From Polynucleobacter arcticus (GTDB lineage Bacteria > Pseudomonadota > Gammaproteobacteria > Burkholderiales > Burkholderiaceae): a DNA stretch of 64,000 nucleotides. A program made the translations under genes and the position numbers. The notes beneath the pieces were generated by a model that worked only from the letters and a program-made list of their open reading frames with translations, made no database searches and was not told where the DNA came from. Positions within the stretch are counted from its first letter, which is position 1. Every line of letters begins with the position of its first letter. Shown here piece after piece: positions 38,923 through 52,866 of this stretch. The DNA is taken from positions 1,781,702-1,845,701 of the forward strand of contig NZ_CP028940.1 in assembly GCF_013307205.1 (NCBI RefSeq), in the 5' to 3' direction.

Positions 38923-41010
38923 TCAAGCCTTTAGAAACTCGGTACGAGATCCTAGCCAACGCTCTAAGTGTCTTTCTACCAAGTCGCTATGCTCGGCCAG
39001 TAATCGCTCTGCTGCCACTTGGGCTAATTCGATTAACCAAGCATCACGCTGCAGATCCACAAAACGCAACATCGCATCACCGGATTGCTTTGCACCTAGC
39101 AATTCTCCTGGGCCACGAAGTGATAAGTCGCGCTCTGCAATCACAAATCCATCTGAGGTCTCTCGCAAAGTTTGTAGTCGCTCTTTTGCTGCTAAAGATA
39201 ATGGCTCCGCATACATTAATATACATACTGAATCGGCAGAGCCACGCCCTACGCGCCCTCGCAGCTGATGAATTTGTGCATAACCAAAGCGCTCGGCATG
39301 CTCGATCACCATGAGCGCTGCATTAGGTACATCAACGCCCACCTCAATTACAGTAGTTGCAACTAAGAGCTGAATCTCATTTGCCTTAAATGCAGCCATC
39401 ACGGCTGCTTTTTCTTCACTCTTCAAGCGGCCATGTACTAAGCCTACTTTGAAATTAGGTAGGGCTTGAGTGAGCTGCTCAAAACTCTCAACGGCAGTCT
39501 GTAATTGCAATACTTCAGACTCTTCAATCAAGGGGCAAACCCAATAAGCTTGCAGACCCTTAGCCAACCAATCATGTAAACCGCTAATGACCTCATCCCT
39601 GCGGGCAGCTTTGACTACCTTGGTAGTGATGGGCTTACGACCAGGAGGCAATTCATCAATGACAGAAACATCGAGATCAGCGTAGTAAGTCATCGCTAGC
39701 GTACGCGGGATAGGAGTAGCTGACATCATGATTTGGTGGCAATAAAATAATTCCGAACCGACGCGTTGCTGAATTTCTAAACGCTGTCTCACACCAAAAC
39801 GATGTTGCTCATCAATCACCGCTAGGCCCAACTTGGCAAAACTCACCTTATCCTGAATCAGTGCATGCGTACCAATGATGAGTTGTGCATCGCCGCTTTC
39901 AATCATTTCTTGTGCCAGTCTTTTTTCCTTAGCCTTCAAACTGCCAGAGAGCCAGGCAATTTTGACGCCTAAAGGTTCGAACCACTCTTTCATCTTGATA
40001 TAGTGCTGCTCTGCCAGAATTTCTGTGGGGGCCATGATCGCCGCTTGATAACCATGATCCATGGCACGCGCAGCAGCTAAAGCCGCAATGACCGTTTTGC
40101 CGCTCCCCACATCACCCTGTAGCAAGCGATTCATCGGAAAGGCATTGGATAGGTCGAGGCCAATCTCCAACCAAACCCGCGCTTGGGCGCCAGTTAGCTT
40201 GAAGGGCAAGGCTTTGAGTAAACCCTCTTCAATGCTTGAACTTACTTTGCCAGCCTTGGTTTTTTGTTGATCCTTCTCAAAACTAGGTGCACGTCTTTCT
40301 CTGCGGATAGCATGTGCCCGCTTCAACGAGATTTGCTGGGCTAGCAGTTCTTCAAACTGCACGCGGCGCCATGCAGCATGCGTTCGCTCTAGCAGCGCCT
40401 GGGTGTTGGCATCAGCAGGTGGCTGATGTAAATATGTAATTGCATCTTGAAGTGGAGGCCAATCATTGCTGGGCAAAATTTCCGCCATGAGTTTGGTCGG
40501 TAAAAATTCTGCCAAGCTTTCTTTCAGGCTGGAATCATGTAAAGCCTTTAGGACTGCCTTCCGAATAATGGTCTGGGATAAACCGGCGCTGGCGGGGTAT
40601 ACCGGGGTCAAGCTAGCAGACAATGGCGCATCAGGGGTGATGGCTCTAACAGTGGGATGAACCATTTCCGCACCGAGATATCCATCCCTAACCTCGCCTC
40701 GTACGCGCACATGACTGCCGACTGCCATCTGCTTTTGCTGGCTAGGGTAAAAATTAAGGAAACGGAGCTGAAGTGAGGCAGTATCATCCTCAATCGTGAC
40801 TAAAAGCTGTCTTCTAGGGCGAAACGTGACTTGATTACGAGTCACCGTACCTTGAGTCTGGATAGCATGGAATCGTCCAAGGCCCATAGCCTCGTCTATA
40901 GTGAACAGCTCAGTCTCATCCTCATAGCGAGATGGTAGATGCAATGCCAGTGCCATAGGGCTGTTTAGACCCATCTTTTCGAGTGCAGTTGGCGGTCGTT
41001 TAGTCTTCAT
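38923..41010 (-). CDS. recG: ATP-dependent DNA helicase RecG
   Basis: RecG remodels stalled forks and branched DNA. The protein is 695 aa from ATG 41010 (MKTKRPPTALEKMGLNSP). The wedge/OB domain lies in the N-terminal third. The helicase motifs are LLQGDVGSGKTVIAALAA (Walker A), APTEILAEQH, VIDEQHRFGVRQR (DEQH box), MMSATPIPRTLAMT, VATTVIEVGVDVPNA and IHQLRGRVGRG. An upstream ATG at 41079 would overlap queA and adds residues unlike the family. It is divergent from queA with 30 bp between the starts. Confidence 0.97.
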   Translation of the reverse strand: MKTKRPPTALEKMGLNSPMALALHLPSRYEDETELFTIDEAMGLGRFHAIQTQGTVTRNQVTFRPRRQLLVTIEDDTASLQLRFLNFYPSQQKQMAVGSHVRVRGEVRDGYLGAEMVHPTVRAITPDAPLSASLTPVYPASAGLSQTIIRKAVLKALHDSSLKESLAEFLPTKLMAEILPSNDWPPLQDAITYLHQPPADANTQALLERTHAAWRRVQFEELLAQQISLKRAHAIRRERRAPSFEKDQQKTKAGKVSSSIEEGLLKALPFKLTGAQARVWLEIGLDLSNAFPMNRLLQGDVGSGKTVIAALAAARAMDHGYQAAIMAPTEILAEQHYIKMKEWFEPLGVKIAWLSGSLKAKEKRLAQEMIESGDAQLIIGTHALIQDKVSFAKLGLAVIDEQHRFGVRQRLEIQQRVGSELFYCHQIMMSATPIPRTLAMTYYADLDVSVIDELPPGRKPITTKVVKAARRDEVISGLHDWLAKGLQAYWVCPLIEESEVLQLQTAVESFEQLTQALPNFKVGLVHGRLKSEEKAAVMAAFKANEIQLLVATTVIEVGVDVPNAALMVIEHAERFGYAQIHQLRGRVGRGSADSVCILMYAEPLSLAAKERLQTLRETSDGFVIAERDLSLRGPGELLGAKQSGDAMLRFVDLQRDAWLIELAQVAAERLLAEHSDLVERHLERWLGSRTEFLKA

Positions 41011-41040
41011 CGTTAAAATCCAATACCTGATGGTAATGCT

Positions 41041-43241
<2,201 letters not shown>

Positions 43242-43376
43242 TAGCCCAAGGGTAGCAAATAAGTCCTCCAAGCCCCATACAGTTTAGAATTGCGGGTTTA
43301 CGGCTTTGCTTTAAAAGCCTAAAACTGAAGCAGTTTCCTAAAGCAGTTTTCAACTGGTAATTAATGGAGGTTTTAT

Positions 43377-43703
43377 ATGTGGATTAGTAACGCTTTTGCC
43401 CAGGCTCCAGCCGCGGGTGCAGATTCCGGTGGCTTGATGAGCTTCCTTCCCCTGTTGTTGATGTTTGCAGTGCTGTACTTCATCATGATTCGCCCACAAA
43501 TGAAGCGTCAAAAAGAAACTAAAGCCATGCTAGAGTCCTTGGCAGTTGGCGATGAGGTAGTTACCAGTGGCGGAATCATCGGCAAAGTAACGGCTTTGAA
43601 AGATCAGGTAGTGACTGTTGAAATTTCAGCCGGTACTGAAGTGAAGATGCAAAAAGGCGCCATCACAACAGTGTTGCCAAAAGGCTCCTTGAAGTCTGAT
43701 TAA
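43377..43703 (+). CDS. yajC: Sec translocon accessory subunit YajC
   Basis: YajC is a small inner-membrane partner of SecDF. The 108-aa protein has one membrane helix (residues about 20-40, LMSFLPLLLMFAVLYFIMIRPQ) followed by the conserved MKRQKETKAMLESLAVGDEVVTSGGIIGKV. ATG 43377 has a very strong GGAGG six bases upstream (43366-43370). The 135 bp before it, after tgt, hold a small GGCTTT/AAAGCC hairpin (43303-43320) and possibly a promoter, but no clear -35/-10 pair. secD follows after 25 bp. Confidence 0.97.
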   Translation: MWISNAFAQAPAAGADSGGLMSFLPLLLMFAVLYFIMIRPQMKRQKETKAMLESLAVGDEVVTSGGIIGKVTALKDQVVTVEISAGTEVKMQKGAITTVLPKGSLKSD

Positions 43704-43728
43704 TACGCTTGCTTAAAAGTATCTCAAT

Positions 43729-45588
43729 ATGAATCGCTACCCTCTCTGGAAATACATAGTCATCCTGATTGCTTTACTAATCGGGGGACTATATTCATTA
43801 CCTAATTTCTACGGAGAGGCTCCAGCAGTTCAAGTCTCGTCCGCCAAACCAACCATTAAGGTTGATTTGGCGACGCAGTCTCGAGTCGAAAAGATTCTGA
43901 CTGATGACAATATTAGCAATACCGGTATTTTCTTTGAATCTACCGGCAATGTAGGTTCAATCAAGATTCGTTTTAACAATACTGATATTCAACTTCGTGC
44001 TCGCGATCTATTGCAGCAAAAGTTAAACATAGATCAAAACGATCCTAATTTCACGGTAGCATTAAATCTGCTCTCCAACACACCGAGCTGGTTAAATGCA
44101 CTCAATGCATTACCAATGCCACTCGGCCTCGACTTACGCGGTGGCGTGTACTTCTTACTGCAAGTAGATATGAAGGGTGCCGTGCAAAAGAAAGTAACTT
44201 CTTTAGCAACGGATATCCGCAGTCAGTTGCGCGACAAATCGATACGCCAACAAGGTATCGAGCGCGGTCAAGATAGCATCACCCTCACTTTTGGCAGCAT
44301 AGAAGATGCTGAAAAAGCCCGTTCTGTATTGATGACTAGTCAGCCTGATCTGATCTGGCAACTCAAACCTACCGGCTTATCTCCAAAGCTAGTAGGTGAA
44401 TTCAAACCTACCGCCTTAAAAGAAATTCAAGACAACGCAGTAAAACAAAATATCGTCACCCTCAATAAGCGTGTGAATGAATTGGCCGTTAAAGAGCCAG
44501 TCATTCAACAACAAGGTGCTGAGCGGATTGTGGTTCAGTTGCCGGGTGTACAAGACACTGCTCGTGCCAAAGATATTATTGGTCGCACTGCAACTCTGGA
44601 ATCCAGACTAGCCGACCCAATCGTTTCGACGATTGCCATTGGTGAGACTCCGCCTCCAGGCATGGATGTGTTTCGTTTTGGTGAAAATCGTCAAGGCGTC
44701 TTCAAAAAATCGGTTATCTTTAGCGGCGATCGTATTACCGATGCAAGTGCTGGCTTTGATCAGAACCAACGACCTGCAGTGAATATTTCTTTAGATGCTG
44801 CTGGCGGTCGCGTGATGCAAGAAGTTACCCGCGAAAACATTGGTAAACCCATGGGCATGATCCTATTTGAAAAAGGTAAGGGCGAAGTCCTCACCATTGC
44901 TACTATTCAAGGTGAATTCGGATCCAAGTTTCAAATTACCGGCCAACCAACAACAGCAAGTGCAAATGACTTAGCTCTCCTATTGCGCGCAGGTTCTTTG
45001 GCAGCCCCAATGGAAATCATCGAAGAGCGTACGATTGGACCAAGCCTTGGAGCAGAAAATATTGAGAAAGGCTTTACATCTCTGATTATTGGTTTTGCAG
45101 CCATTTCTGTTTTCATGATCGCTTACTACTTACTGTTCGGCACTTTCTCGGTGGTAGCACTTGCAGTGAACTTATTGCTCTTGATTTCAGTACTATCGAT
45201 GTTGCAAGCGACGTTAACTTTGCCAGGTATTGCTGCGATGGCCTTGGCGCTGGGTATGGCGATTGACTCTAACGTCTTGATTAATGAACGTATTCGAGAA
45301 GAGCTACGTAATGGTGCGGCTCCGCAAACTGCTATCGCTGTTGGCTTTGATAAAGCTTGGGCAACGATCTTAGATTCGAACGTCACAACTTTAATTGCCG
45401 GTTTAGCCTTACTTGCTTTTGGTTCTGGGCCTATTAAAGGCTTTGCGGTAGTTCATTGCTTAGGTATTTTGACTTCAATGTTCTCAGCAGTCTTCTTCTC
45501 ACGTGGCCTTGTCAATCTTTGGTACGGCAGGGGTAAGAAAGTTCAAAAACTCGCTATTGGCCAAGTTTGGCGCCCACAGGGGAAATAA
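43729..45588 (+). CDS. secD: Protein translocase subunit SecD
   Basis: SecD uses the proton gradient to help pull secreted proteins through SecYEG. The 619-aa product has an N-terminal helix (residues about 8-25) and the LGLDLRGGVYFLLQVDM motif. A large periplasmic domain follows, then five C-terminal helices with GPSLGAENIEKGF, MALALGMAIDSNVLINERIREEL and FGSGPIKGFAVVHCLGI. It is full length. secF follows after only three bases. Confidence 0.98.
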   Translation: MNRYPLWKYIVILIALLIGGLYSLPNFYGEAPAVQVSSAKPTIKVDLATQSRVEKILTDDNISNTGIFFESTGNVGSIKIRFNNTDIQLRARDLLQQKLNIDQNDPNFTVALNLLSNTPSWLNALNALPMPLGLDLRGGVYFLLQVDMKGAVQKKVTSLATDIRSQLRDKSIRQQGIERGQDSITLTFGSIEDAEKARSVLMTSQPDLIWQLKPTGLSPKLVGEFKPTALKEIQDNAVKQNIVTLNKRVNELAVKEPVIQQQGAERIVVQLPGVQDTARAKDIIGRTATLESRLADPIVSTIAIGETPPPGMDVFRFGENRQGVFKKSVIFSGDRITDASAGFDQNQRPAVNISLDAAGGRVMQEVTRENIGKPMGMILFEKGKGEVLTIATIQGEFGSKFQITGQPTTASANDLALLLRAGSLAAPMEIIEERTIGPSLGAENIEKGFTSLIIGFAAISVFMIAYYLLFGTFSVVALAVNLLLLISVLSMLQATLTLPGIAAMALALGMAIDSNVLINERIREELRNGAAPQTAIAVGFDKAWATILDSNVTTLIAGLALLAFGSGPIKGFAVVHCLGILTSMFSAVFFSRGLVNLWYGRGKKVQKLAIGQVWRPQGK

Positions 45589-45591
45589 GTC

Positions 45592-46566
45592 ATGGAATTT
45601 TTCCGCATCAAAAAAGATATTCCCTTCATGCGCCATGCTTTGGCACTGAATGCAATCTCCTTAATTACCTTTATAGCTGCCGTTTTCTTTCTCTGGCAAA
45701 ACGGTCTGCATCTCTCCATTGAGTTCACTGGCGGCACGGTGATGGAGGTAACTTATCCACAAACAGCCCCTTTAGATTCAATTAGATCGAAGGTAGAAAA
45801 GCTGGGATATGCCGACACCCAGATTCAGAATTTCGGTAGCTCACGCGATGTGATGATTCGTTTGCCACTTCAGCGAGACGCTGGCGGAAAAATGATTTCT
45901 TCAGCGGACCAAAGTGCTGCCGTAATGCAAGCGCTTGAACCAGCCACTTCTGGCGTGAAATTACAGCGTGTCGAGTTTGTTGGCCCACAGGTTGGTCGTG
46001 AGCTCGCAATTGATGGATTGCTGGCGCTGATATTTGTAATCATTGGCATTGTGGTTTACCTCTCTTTCCGCTTTGAGTGGAAATTTGCACTCGCCGGCAT
46101 TATTGCGAACCTGCATGACATCGTAATTATTCTAGGCTTCTTTGCCTTCTTCCAGTGGGAGTTTTCCCTATCGGTATTGGCTGCAGTTCTGGCAGTACTA
46201 GGCTACTCAGTTAACGAATCCGTCGTGATCTTTGACCGTATACGCGAGAATTTCCGCAAATATCGCAAGATGAATACCCAAGAGATTATTGACAATGCCA
46301 TTACCAGCACGATTAGTCGTACCGTGATCACTCATGGTAGTACTGAGATGATGGTCTTGGCTATGCTGATTTTTGGCGGCCCCACCCTCTTCTACTTCGC
46401 ACTCGCACTGACCATTGGTATTTTGTTTGGTATCTACTCTTCAGTATTCGTTGCAGCAGCTATAGCGATGTGGCTTGGTGTCACCCGCGAAGATTTAATC
46501 AAAGGCGATAAAAAGCCGGATGATGTTGCCCGTAATGATGATCCCAATTTCGGGGCCCAGATTTAA
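45592..46566 (+). CDS. secF: Protein translocase subunit SecF
   Basis: SecF forms the SecDF complex in the inner membrane. The 324-aa protein has a first helix (residues about 18-36) and then the IEFTGGTVMEV motif. VGPQVGRELAIDGLLAL, VLGYSVNESVVIFDRIRENFRKYRK and TLTTSISRT-like AITSTISRTVITHGST follow, and it ends in a short hydrophilic tail. Length is typical. It closes the queA-secF run and converges on waaA with 21 bp between; no clear terminator was found there. Confidence 0.98.
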   Translation: MEFFRIKKDIPFMRHALALNAISLITFIAAVFFLWQNGLHLSIEFTGGTVMEVTYPQTAPLDSIRSKVEKLGYADTQIQNFGSSRDVMIRLPLQRDAGGKMISSADQSAAVMQALEPATSGVKLQRVEFVGPQVGRELAIDGLLALIFVIIGIVVYLSFRFEWKFALAGIIANLHDIVIILGFFAFFQWEFSLSVLAAVLAVLGYSVNESVVIFDRIRENFRKYRKMNTQEIIDNAITSTISRTVITHGSTEMMVLAMLIFGGPTLFYFALALTIGILFGIYSSVFVAAAIAMWLGVTREDLIKGDKKPDDVARNDDPNFGAQI

Positions 46567-46587
46567 GTCTTAATTTAGTCTGAAGTT

Positions 46588-49379
<2,792 letters not shown>

Positions 49380-49408
49380 TTAAGGCTGGCATAGCTATAC
49401 TTGAGGAT

Positions 49409-50023
49409 ATGAAACTGATCGGATCCCTCACTAGCCCCTACGTACGTAAAGTGCGCATTGTTTTCTTTGAAAAAAAGGTAGATGTTGACCTGGAGCTTGA
49501 GAATGTTTGGGCCCCAGACACAAAAATTGCCCATAACAACCCTCTAGGCAAGATTCCCTGCCTTTTACTAGAGGATGGCGAGACGATCTATGACTCCCGT
49601 GTAATCGCAGAATATGCAGACACCTTAAGCCCGGTTGGAAAACTCATCCCCTCAGGCAGTCGTGAGCGCGCTACAGTCAAAACTTGGGAAGCTCTCGCTG
49701 ACGGGGTGATGGATGCTGGAATTTTGGCTCGTCTTGAGCAGACTTTGCGCCCGCCAGAGCAACAAAGTCCAGTCTGGCTTGAGCGCCAAATGGGCAAAAT
49801 AGATGCTGCTTTAGCCCAAATGTCTGAGAAATTAGGCGAAAACGCCTGGTGTCATAGCAATCAAATGGCTTTGGCCGATATTGCAGTGGGTTGCGCATTG
49901 GGTTATCTGCTATTCCGCTTTCCTAACATTGCTTGGCAAGCCCAATATCCCAACCTGGACACTCTCTACCAAAAGCTAATGCAAAGACCTTCCTTTGCTG
50001 AAACTGCTCCGCCAACAGCCTAA
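49409..50023 (+). CDS. Glutathione S-transferase family protein
   Basis: This is a cytoplasmic thioredoxin-fold GST of 204 aa with unknown substrate. The N-terminal domain has SLTSPYVRKVRIVFFEKK (possible catalytic Ser9), NPLGKIPCLLLEDGETIYDSRVIAEYAD and the cis-Pro region. The C-terminal helical domain has MALADIAVGCALGYLLFRFP. No fused domain is seen. It stands alone between the divergent purB and convergent mnmA, and its role here cannot be inferred. Confidence 0.9.
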   Translation: MKLIGSLTSPYVRKVRIVFFEKKVDVDLELENVWAPDTKIAHNNPLGKIPCLLLEDGETIYDSRVIAEYADTLSPVGKLIPSGSRERATVKTWEALADGVMDAGILARLEQTLRPPEQQSPVWLERQMGKIDAALAQMSEKLGENAWCHSNQMALADIAVGCALGYLLFRFPNIAWQAQYPNLDTLYQKLMQRPSFAETAPPTA

Positions 50024-50048
50024 ATCAGGAATTTGCTGCCCAGAAATC

Positions 50049-50077
50049 CTTAGGCGGAAATAATTCCACCGCCTAAG
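50049..50077. other. Hairpin at the 3' end of mnmA
   Basis: A perfect 9-bp stem CTTAGGCGG (50049-50057) pairs with CCGCCTAAG (50069-50077) around an 11-nt loop. It covers the last codons and stop of mnmA and faces the GST stop 26 bp away. No T-run follows on either strand, so it may be a Rho-related or processing structure rather than an intrinsic terminator. Confidence 0.45.
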
Positions 50078-51168
50078 CAAATATCACCATCATATAAAAC
50101 GGCAGATTGGCCTGGTGTTACTGCCCACTGGGCTTCCGTAAAGGCCAATTGAAAGCTCGAAGGACCATCATTTCCAGCAGTCAGTGAACAGGCAGAGTCC
50201 GCCTGACGATAGCGAGTTTTAGCAGAGTACTGGCCCGGTGCTGGAGCCGCTCCGTTAACCCAACTAGCATCAATTGCTGAGAGCTGATTAGCCAATAACC
50301 AAGGGTGCTCGTGGCCTTGAGCGACATACAAAGTGTTGCTGGCTACATCCTTGCGAGCTACATACCAAGCGTCACCATTGCCATCCTGACTGCCACCCAA
50401 GCCTATACCTTTGCGCTGTCCCAAGGTAAAGAAGGCAAGCCCCATATGCTCTCCCACCGTTTTACCTTCAGGCGTATTAATCGGGCCTGGGGTACGCGGC
50501 AAGTAGCGATTTAAGAACTCGCGGAAGGGGCGTTCGCCAATAAAGCAAATCCCAGTAGAGTCTTTTTTACGGGCATTGTGTAAGCCAATTTGCTCAGCAA
50601 TCTGACGAACCTCGGTTTTTGGGATCTCTCCCAAAGGGAAAAGTACGTTGGCTAATTGACTCTGAGTTAAGCGGTGCAAAAAATAACTTTGATCTTTGCT
50701 CGCATCTAGTGCTTTTAGTAATTGCACGCGCCCGTCTTGATGTCGAACTCGCGCATAGTGGCCAGTGGCAATCGCATCAGCACCCAAGCTCATGGCGTGA
50801 TCTAAGAAGGCTTTGAATTTAATCTCTGCGTTACACAAAACATCTGGGTTAGGGGTTCTCCCTGCGGCGTATTCCCGCAAGAATTCTGCAAAAACGCGTT
50901 CCCGGTACTCAGCTGCAAAATTAACGGCTTCGACATCAATACCAATTAAGTCAGCCACAGACACGACATCTAGCCAATCTTGGCGAGAAGAGCAGTACTC
51001 ATCACTATCATCATCTTCCCAATTTTTCATGAATAAACCGATTACCTCATAGCCTTGCTGCTTGAGCATCCAAGCCGCTACAGACGAATCTACGCCTCCA
51101 GACATCCCAACGACGACTTTGGATGGTTTTGAGGCGGGGATTGTTGAAGAATTGAGGTGGATCATCAA
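50050..51168 (-). CDS. mnmA: tRNA-specific 2-thiouridylase MnmA
   Basis: MnmA puts the 2-thio group on U34 of tRNAs for Lys, Glu and Gln. The 372-aa product has the PP-loop SGGVDSS at residues 23-29 and the catalytic cysteines Cys112 (LCNAEIKF) and Cys208 (STGICFIG). [19 protein letters not shown] and [10 protein letters not shown] are also present. The start may be either of two adjacent ATGs. It is divergent from pntAA across 170 bp and converges on the GST gene. Confidence 0.97.
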   Translation of the reverse strand: MMIHLNSSTIPASKPSKVVVGMSGGVDSSVAAWMLKQQGYEVIGLFMKNWEDDDSDEYCSSRQDWLDVVSVADLIGIDVEAVNFAAEYRERVFAEFLREYAAGRTPNPDVLCNAEIKFKAFLDHAMSLGADAIATGHYARVRHQDGRVQLLKALDASKDQSYFLHRLTQSQLANVLFPLGEIPKTEVRQIAEQIGLHNARKKDSTGICFIGERPFREFLNRYLPRTPGPINTPEGKTVGEHMGLAFFTLGQRKGIGLGGSQDGNGDAWYVARKDVASNTLYVAQGHEHPWLLANQLSAIDASWVNGAAPAPGQYSAKTRYRQADSACSLTAGNDGPSSFQLAFTEAQWAVTPGQSAVLYDGDICLGGGIISA

Positions 51169-51213
51169 AAAATGCGAAAATTAGAGATTAGCTGAAGCCC
51201 CATTGTAGAAGTC

Positions 51214-51242
51214 TTACTCCCAATTTACGAGATTTGGAGTAA
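51214..51242. promoter_or_regulatory. Imperfect dyad in the mnmA-pntAA intergenic region
   Basis: TTACTCC (51214-51220) and GGAGTAA (51236-51242) form an inverted repeat with a 15-nt centre. It sits between the divergent mnmA and pntAA starts, so it could be an operator or a hairpin. No function can be assigned from one copy. Confidence 0.35.
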
Positions 51243-51305
51243 AACCCAATAAATGGCACTAAGGATAAATAGATAGGCGGACCTTTGCCTAACTCACTAA
51301 AATAG

Positions 51306-51319
51306 ATTTTTCGAAAAAT
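51306..51319. promoter_or_regulatory. Perfect 14-bp palindrome before pntAA
   Basis: ATTTTTCGAAAAAT is a perfect palindrome ending 19 bp before the pntAA ATG and eight bases before its GGAG ribosome binding site (51328-51331). It could be an operator for a dimeric regulator or a leader hairpin. AT-rich palindromes can also arise by chance. Confidence 0.4.
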
Positions 51320-51338
51320 TTGTATTTGGAGACATGCC

Positions 51339-52469
51339 ATGCGCATAGGAGTACCGCTGGAAACTAGGCCCGGGGAAACTCGAGTTGCCGCCACACCGGA
51401 AACCGTTAAGAAGCTCATTGGTCAAGGCCACACGGTTGTCATTCAAAAAGATGCAGGCATGATGGCCAGCCAGCCAGATTCCGCCTATGAAGCTGTTGGC
51501 GCAACCATTGGTAATGCAGCAGATGCATTTGGTGCCGAGATTGTCCTCAAAGTTCGCGCTCCAGAAGCTGCTGAGCTCAAACAGATTCAATCTGGCAGCG
51601 TGCTGCTTGGCATGCTTGATCCATTTGATAACGACAATATTGCAGCCATGGCCGCTCAAGGTGTGACTGCATTCTCATTAGAGGCTGCCCCGCGTACGAC
51701 TCGCGCTCAAAGCATGGATGTACTGTCATCACAAGCCAACATTGCAGGATATAAAGCCGTCATGGTTGCTGCCAATGAGTATCAGCGCTTTATGCCAATG
51801 CTCATGACTGCAGCCGGAACAGTTAAAGCGGCGCGTGTACTCATCTTGGGTACTGGTGTTGCGGGTCTCCAGGCAATCGCGACCGCGAAACGTTTAGGCG
51901 CTGTTATTGAAGCGTCTGATGTGCGCCCTGCCGCCAAAGAGCAAATCGAATCCCTGGGTGCAAAGTTTGTTGACGTTCCCTATGAAACTGATGAAGAACG
52001 TGAAATTGCCAAAGGTGTTGGTGGCTATGCCCGCCCAATGCCTGAAGCCTGGATGAAACGTCAAGCTGCGCTCGTAGCTGAACGTGCTCAACAGGCTGAT
52101 ATCGTGATCACCACCGCTTTGATTCCTGGTCGTAAGCCACCAGTTTTATTGCATAGCGACACGGTTGCCAACATGAAGCCTGGTTCAATCGTTATTGACT
52201 TGGCAGCTGGACGTGGCGATAACGGATCGGGTAATTGTCCTTTGACCGAAGCTGACAAGATCGTTGTGAAGAATGGCGTGAAAATTATTGGTTACACCAA
52301 CCTTGCGAGCATGGTTGCTGCAGATGCCTCAGCTTTGTATTCACGCAACTTACTTGATTTCATGAAGCTCATTGTTGACTCAGAAGCGAAATTAGTTATC
52401 CCCACAGATGATGACATCGTTACCGCCTGCCTCATGTGTCGTGATGGTCAAGCTGTCCGCAAAAACTAA
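51339..52469 (+). CDS. pntAA: NAD(P) transhydrogenase, NAD-binding alpha subunit part 1
   Basis: This soluble domain I binds NAD(H) and passes hydride to NADP on PntB, driven by the proton gradient. The 376-aa protein begins [23 protein letters not shown]. It contains [24 protein letters not shown], the dinucleotide loop [23 protein letters not shown] and [19 protein letters not shown] site sits seven bases before the ATG. It is the first gene of a three-gene operon, with alpha split in two as in alphaproteobacteria and many betaproteobacteria. Confidence 0.97.
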   Translation: MRIGVPLETRPGETRVAATPETVKKLIGQGHTVVIQKDAGMMASQPDSAYEAVGATIGNAADAFGAEIVLKVRAPEAAELKQIQSGSVLLGMLDPFDNDNIAAMAAQGVTAFSLEAAPRTTRAQSMDVLSSQANIAGYKAVMVAANEYQRFMPMLMTAAGTVKAARVLILGTGVAGLQAIATAKRLGAVIEASDVRPAAKEQIESLGAKFVDVPYETDEEREIAKGVGGYARPMPEAWMKRQAALVAERAQQADIVITTALIPGRKPPVLLHSDTVANMKPGSIVIDLAAGRGDNGSGNCPLTEADKIVVKNGVKIIGYTNLASMVAADASALYSRNLLDFMKLIVDSEAKLVIPTDDDIVTACLMCRDGQAVRKN

Positions 52470-52494
52470 TACAAAATTATTTGAAGGAAACATC

Positions 52495-52833
52495 ATGGAT
52501 CTCGCTGCTTTTCAAAACATAGTCACCGTCCAAAACATCACCGTGTTTGTATTAGCCATTTTTGTTGGCTATCAAGTAGTTTGGAACGTTACTCCTGCAT
52601 TACATACTCCACTCATGGCCGTTACTAATGCTATCTCTGGAATCATTATTGTGGGCGCATTGCTACAAACCGAAGTGATTGGTGGTGATGAAATTACCCT
52701 CACCAGCATCATTGGTGCAGTGGCAGTGTTTTTAGCCTCAATCAATATTTTTGGTGGCTTTATGGTCACCCGTCGCATGCTTGAAATGTTCAAGAAAAAA
52801 GCTCCCAAGGCTGATGCGGCTGGCACTAAATAA
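52495..52833 (+). CDS. pntAB: NAD(P) transhydrogenase, membrane alpha subunit part 2
   Basis: This small membrane subunit forms part of the proton channel. The 112-aa protein has three hydrophobic helices (residues about 15-32, 40-60 and 65-88) and ends in a basic tail ([13 protein letters not shown]). ATG 52495 has GAAGGA seven bases upstream. An in-frame ATG at 52408 lies inside pntAA and gives a hydrophilic N-terminus, so it is rejected. It lies 25 bp after pntAA and 33 bp before pntB. Confidence 0.95.
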   Translation: MDLAAFQNIVTVQNITVFVLAIFVGYQVVWNVTPALHTPLMAVTNAISGIIIVGALLQTEVIGGDEITLTSIIGAVAVFLASINIFGGFMVTRRMLEMFKKKAPKADAAGTK

Positions 52834-52866
52834 AACTATAACAAGATCCATATAGAGACCTCAATA

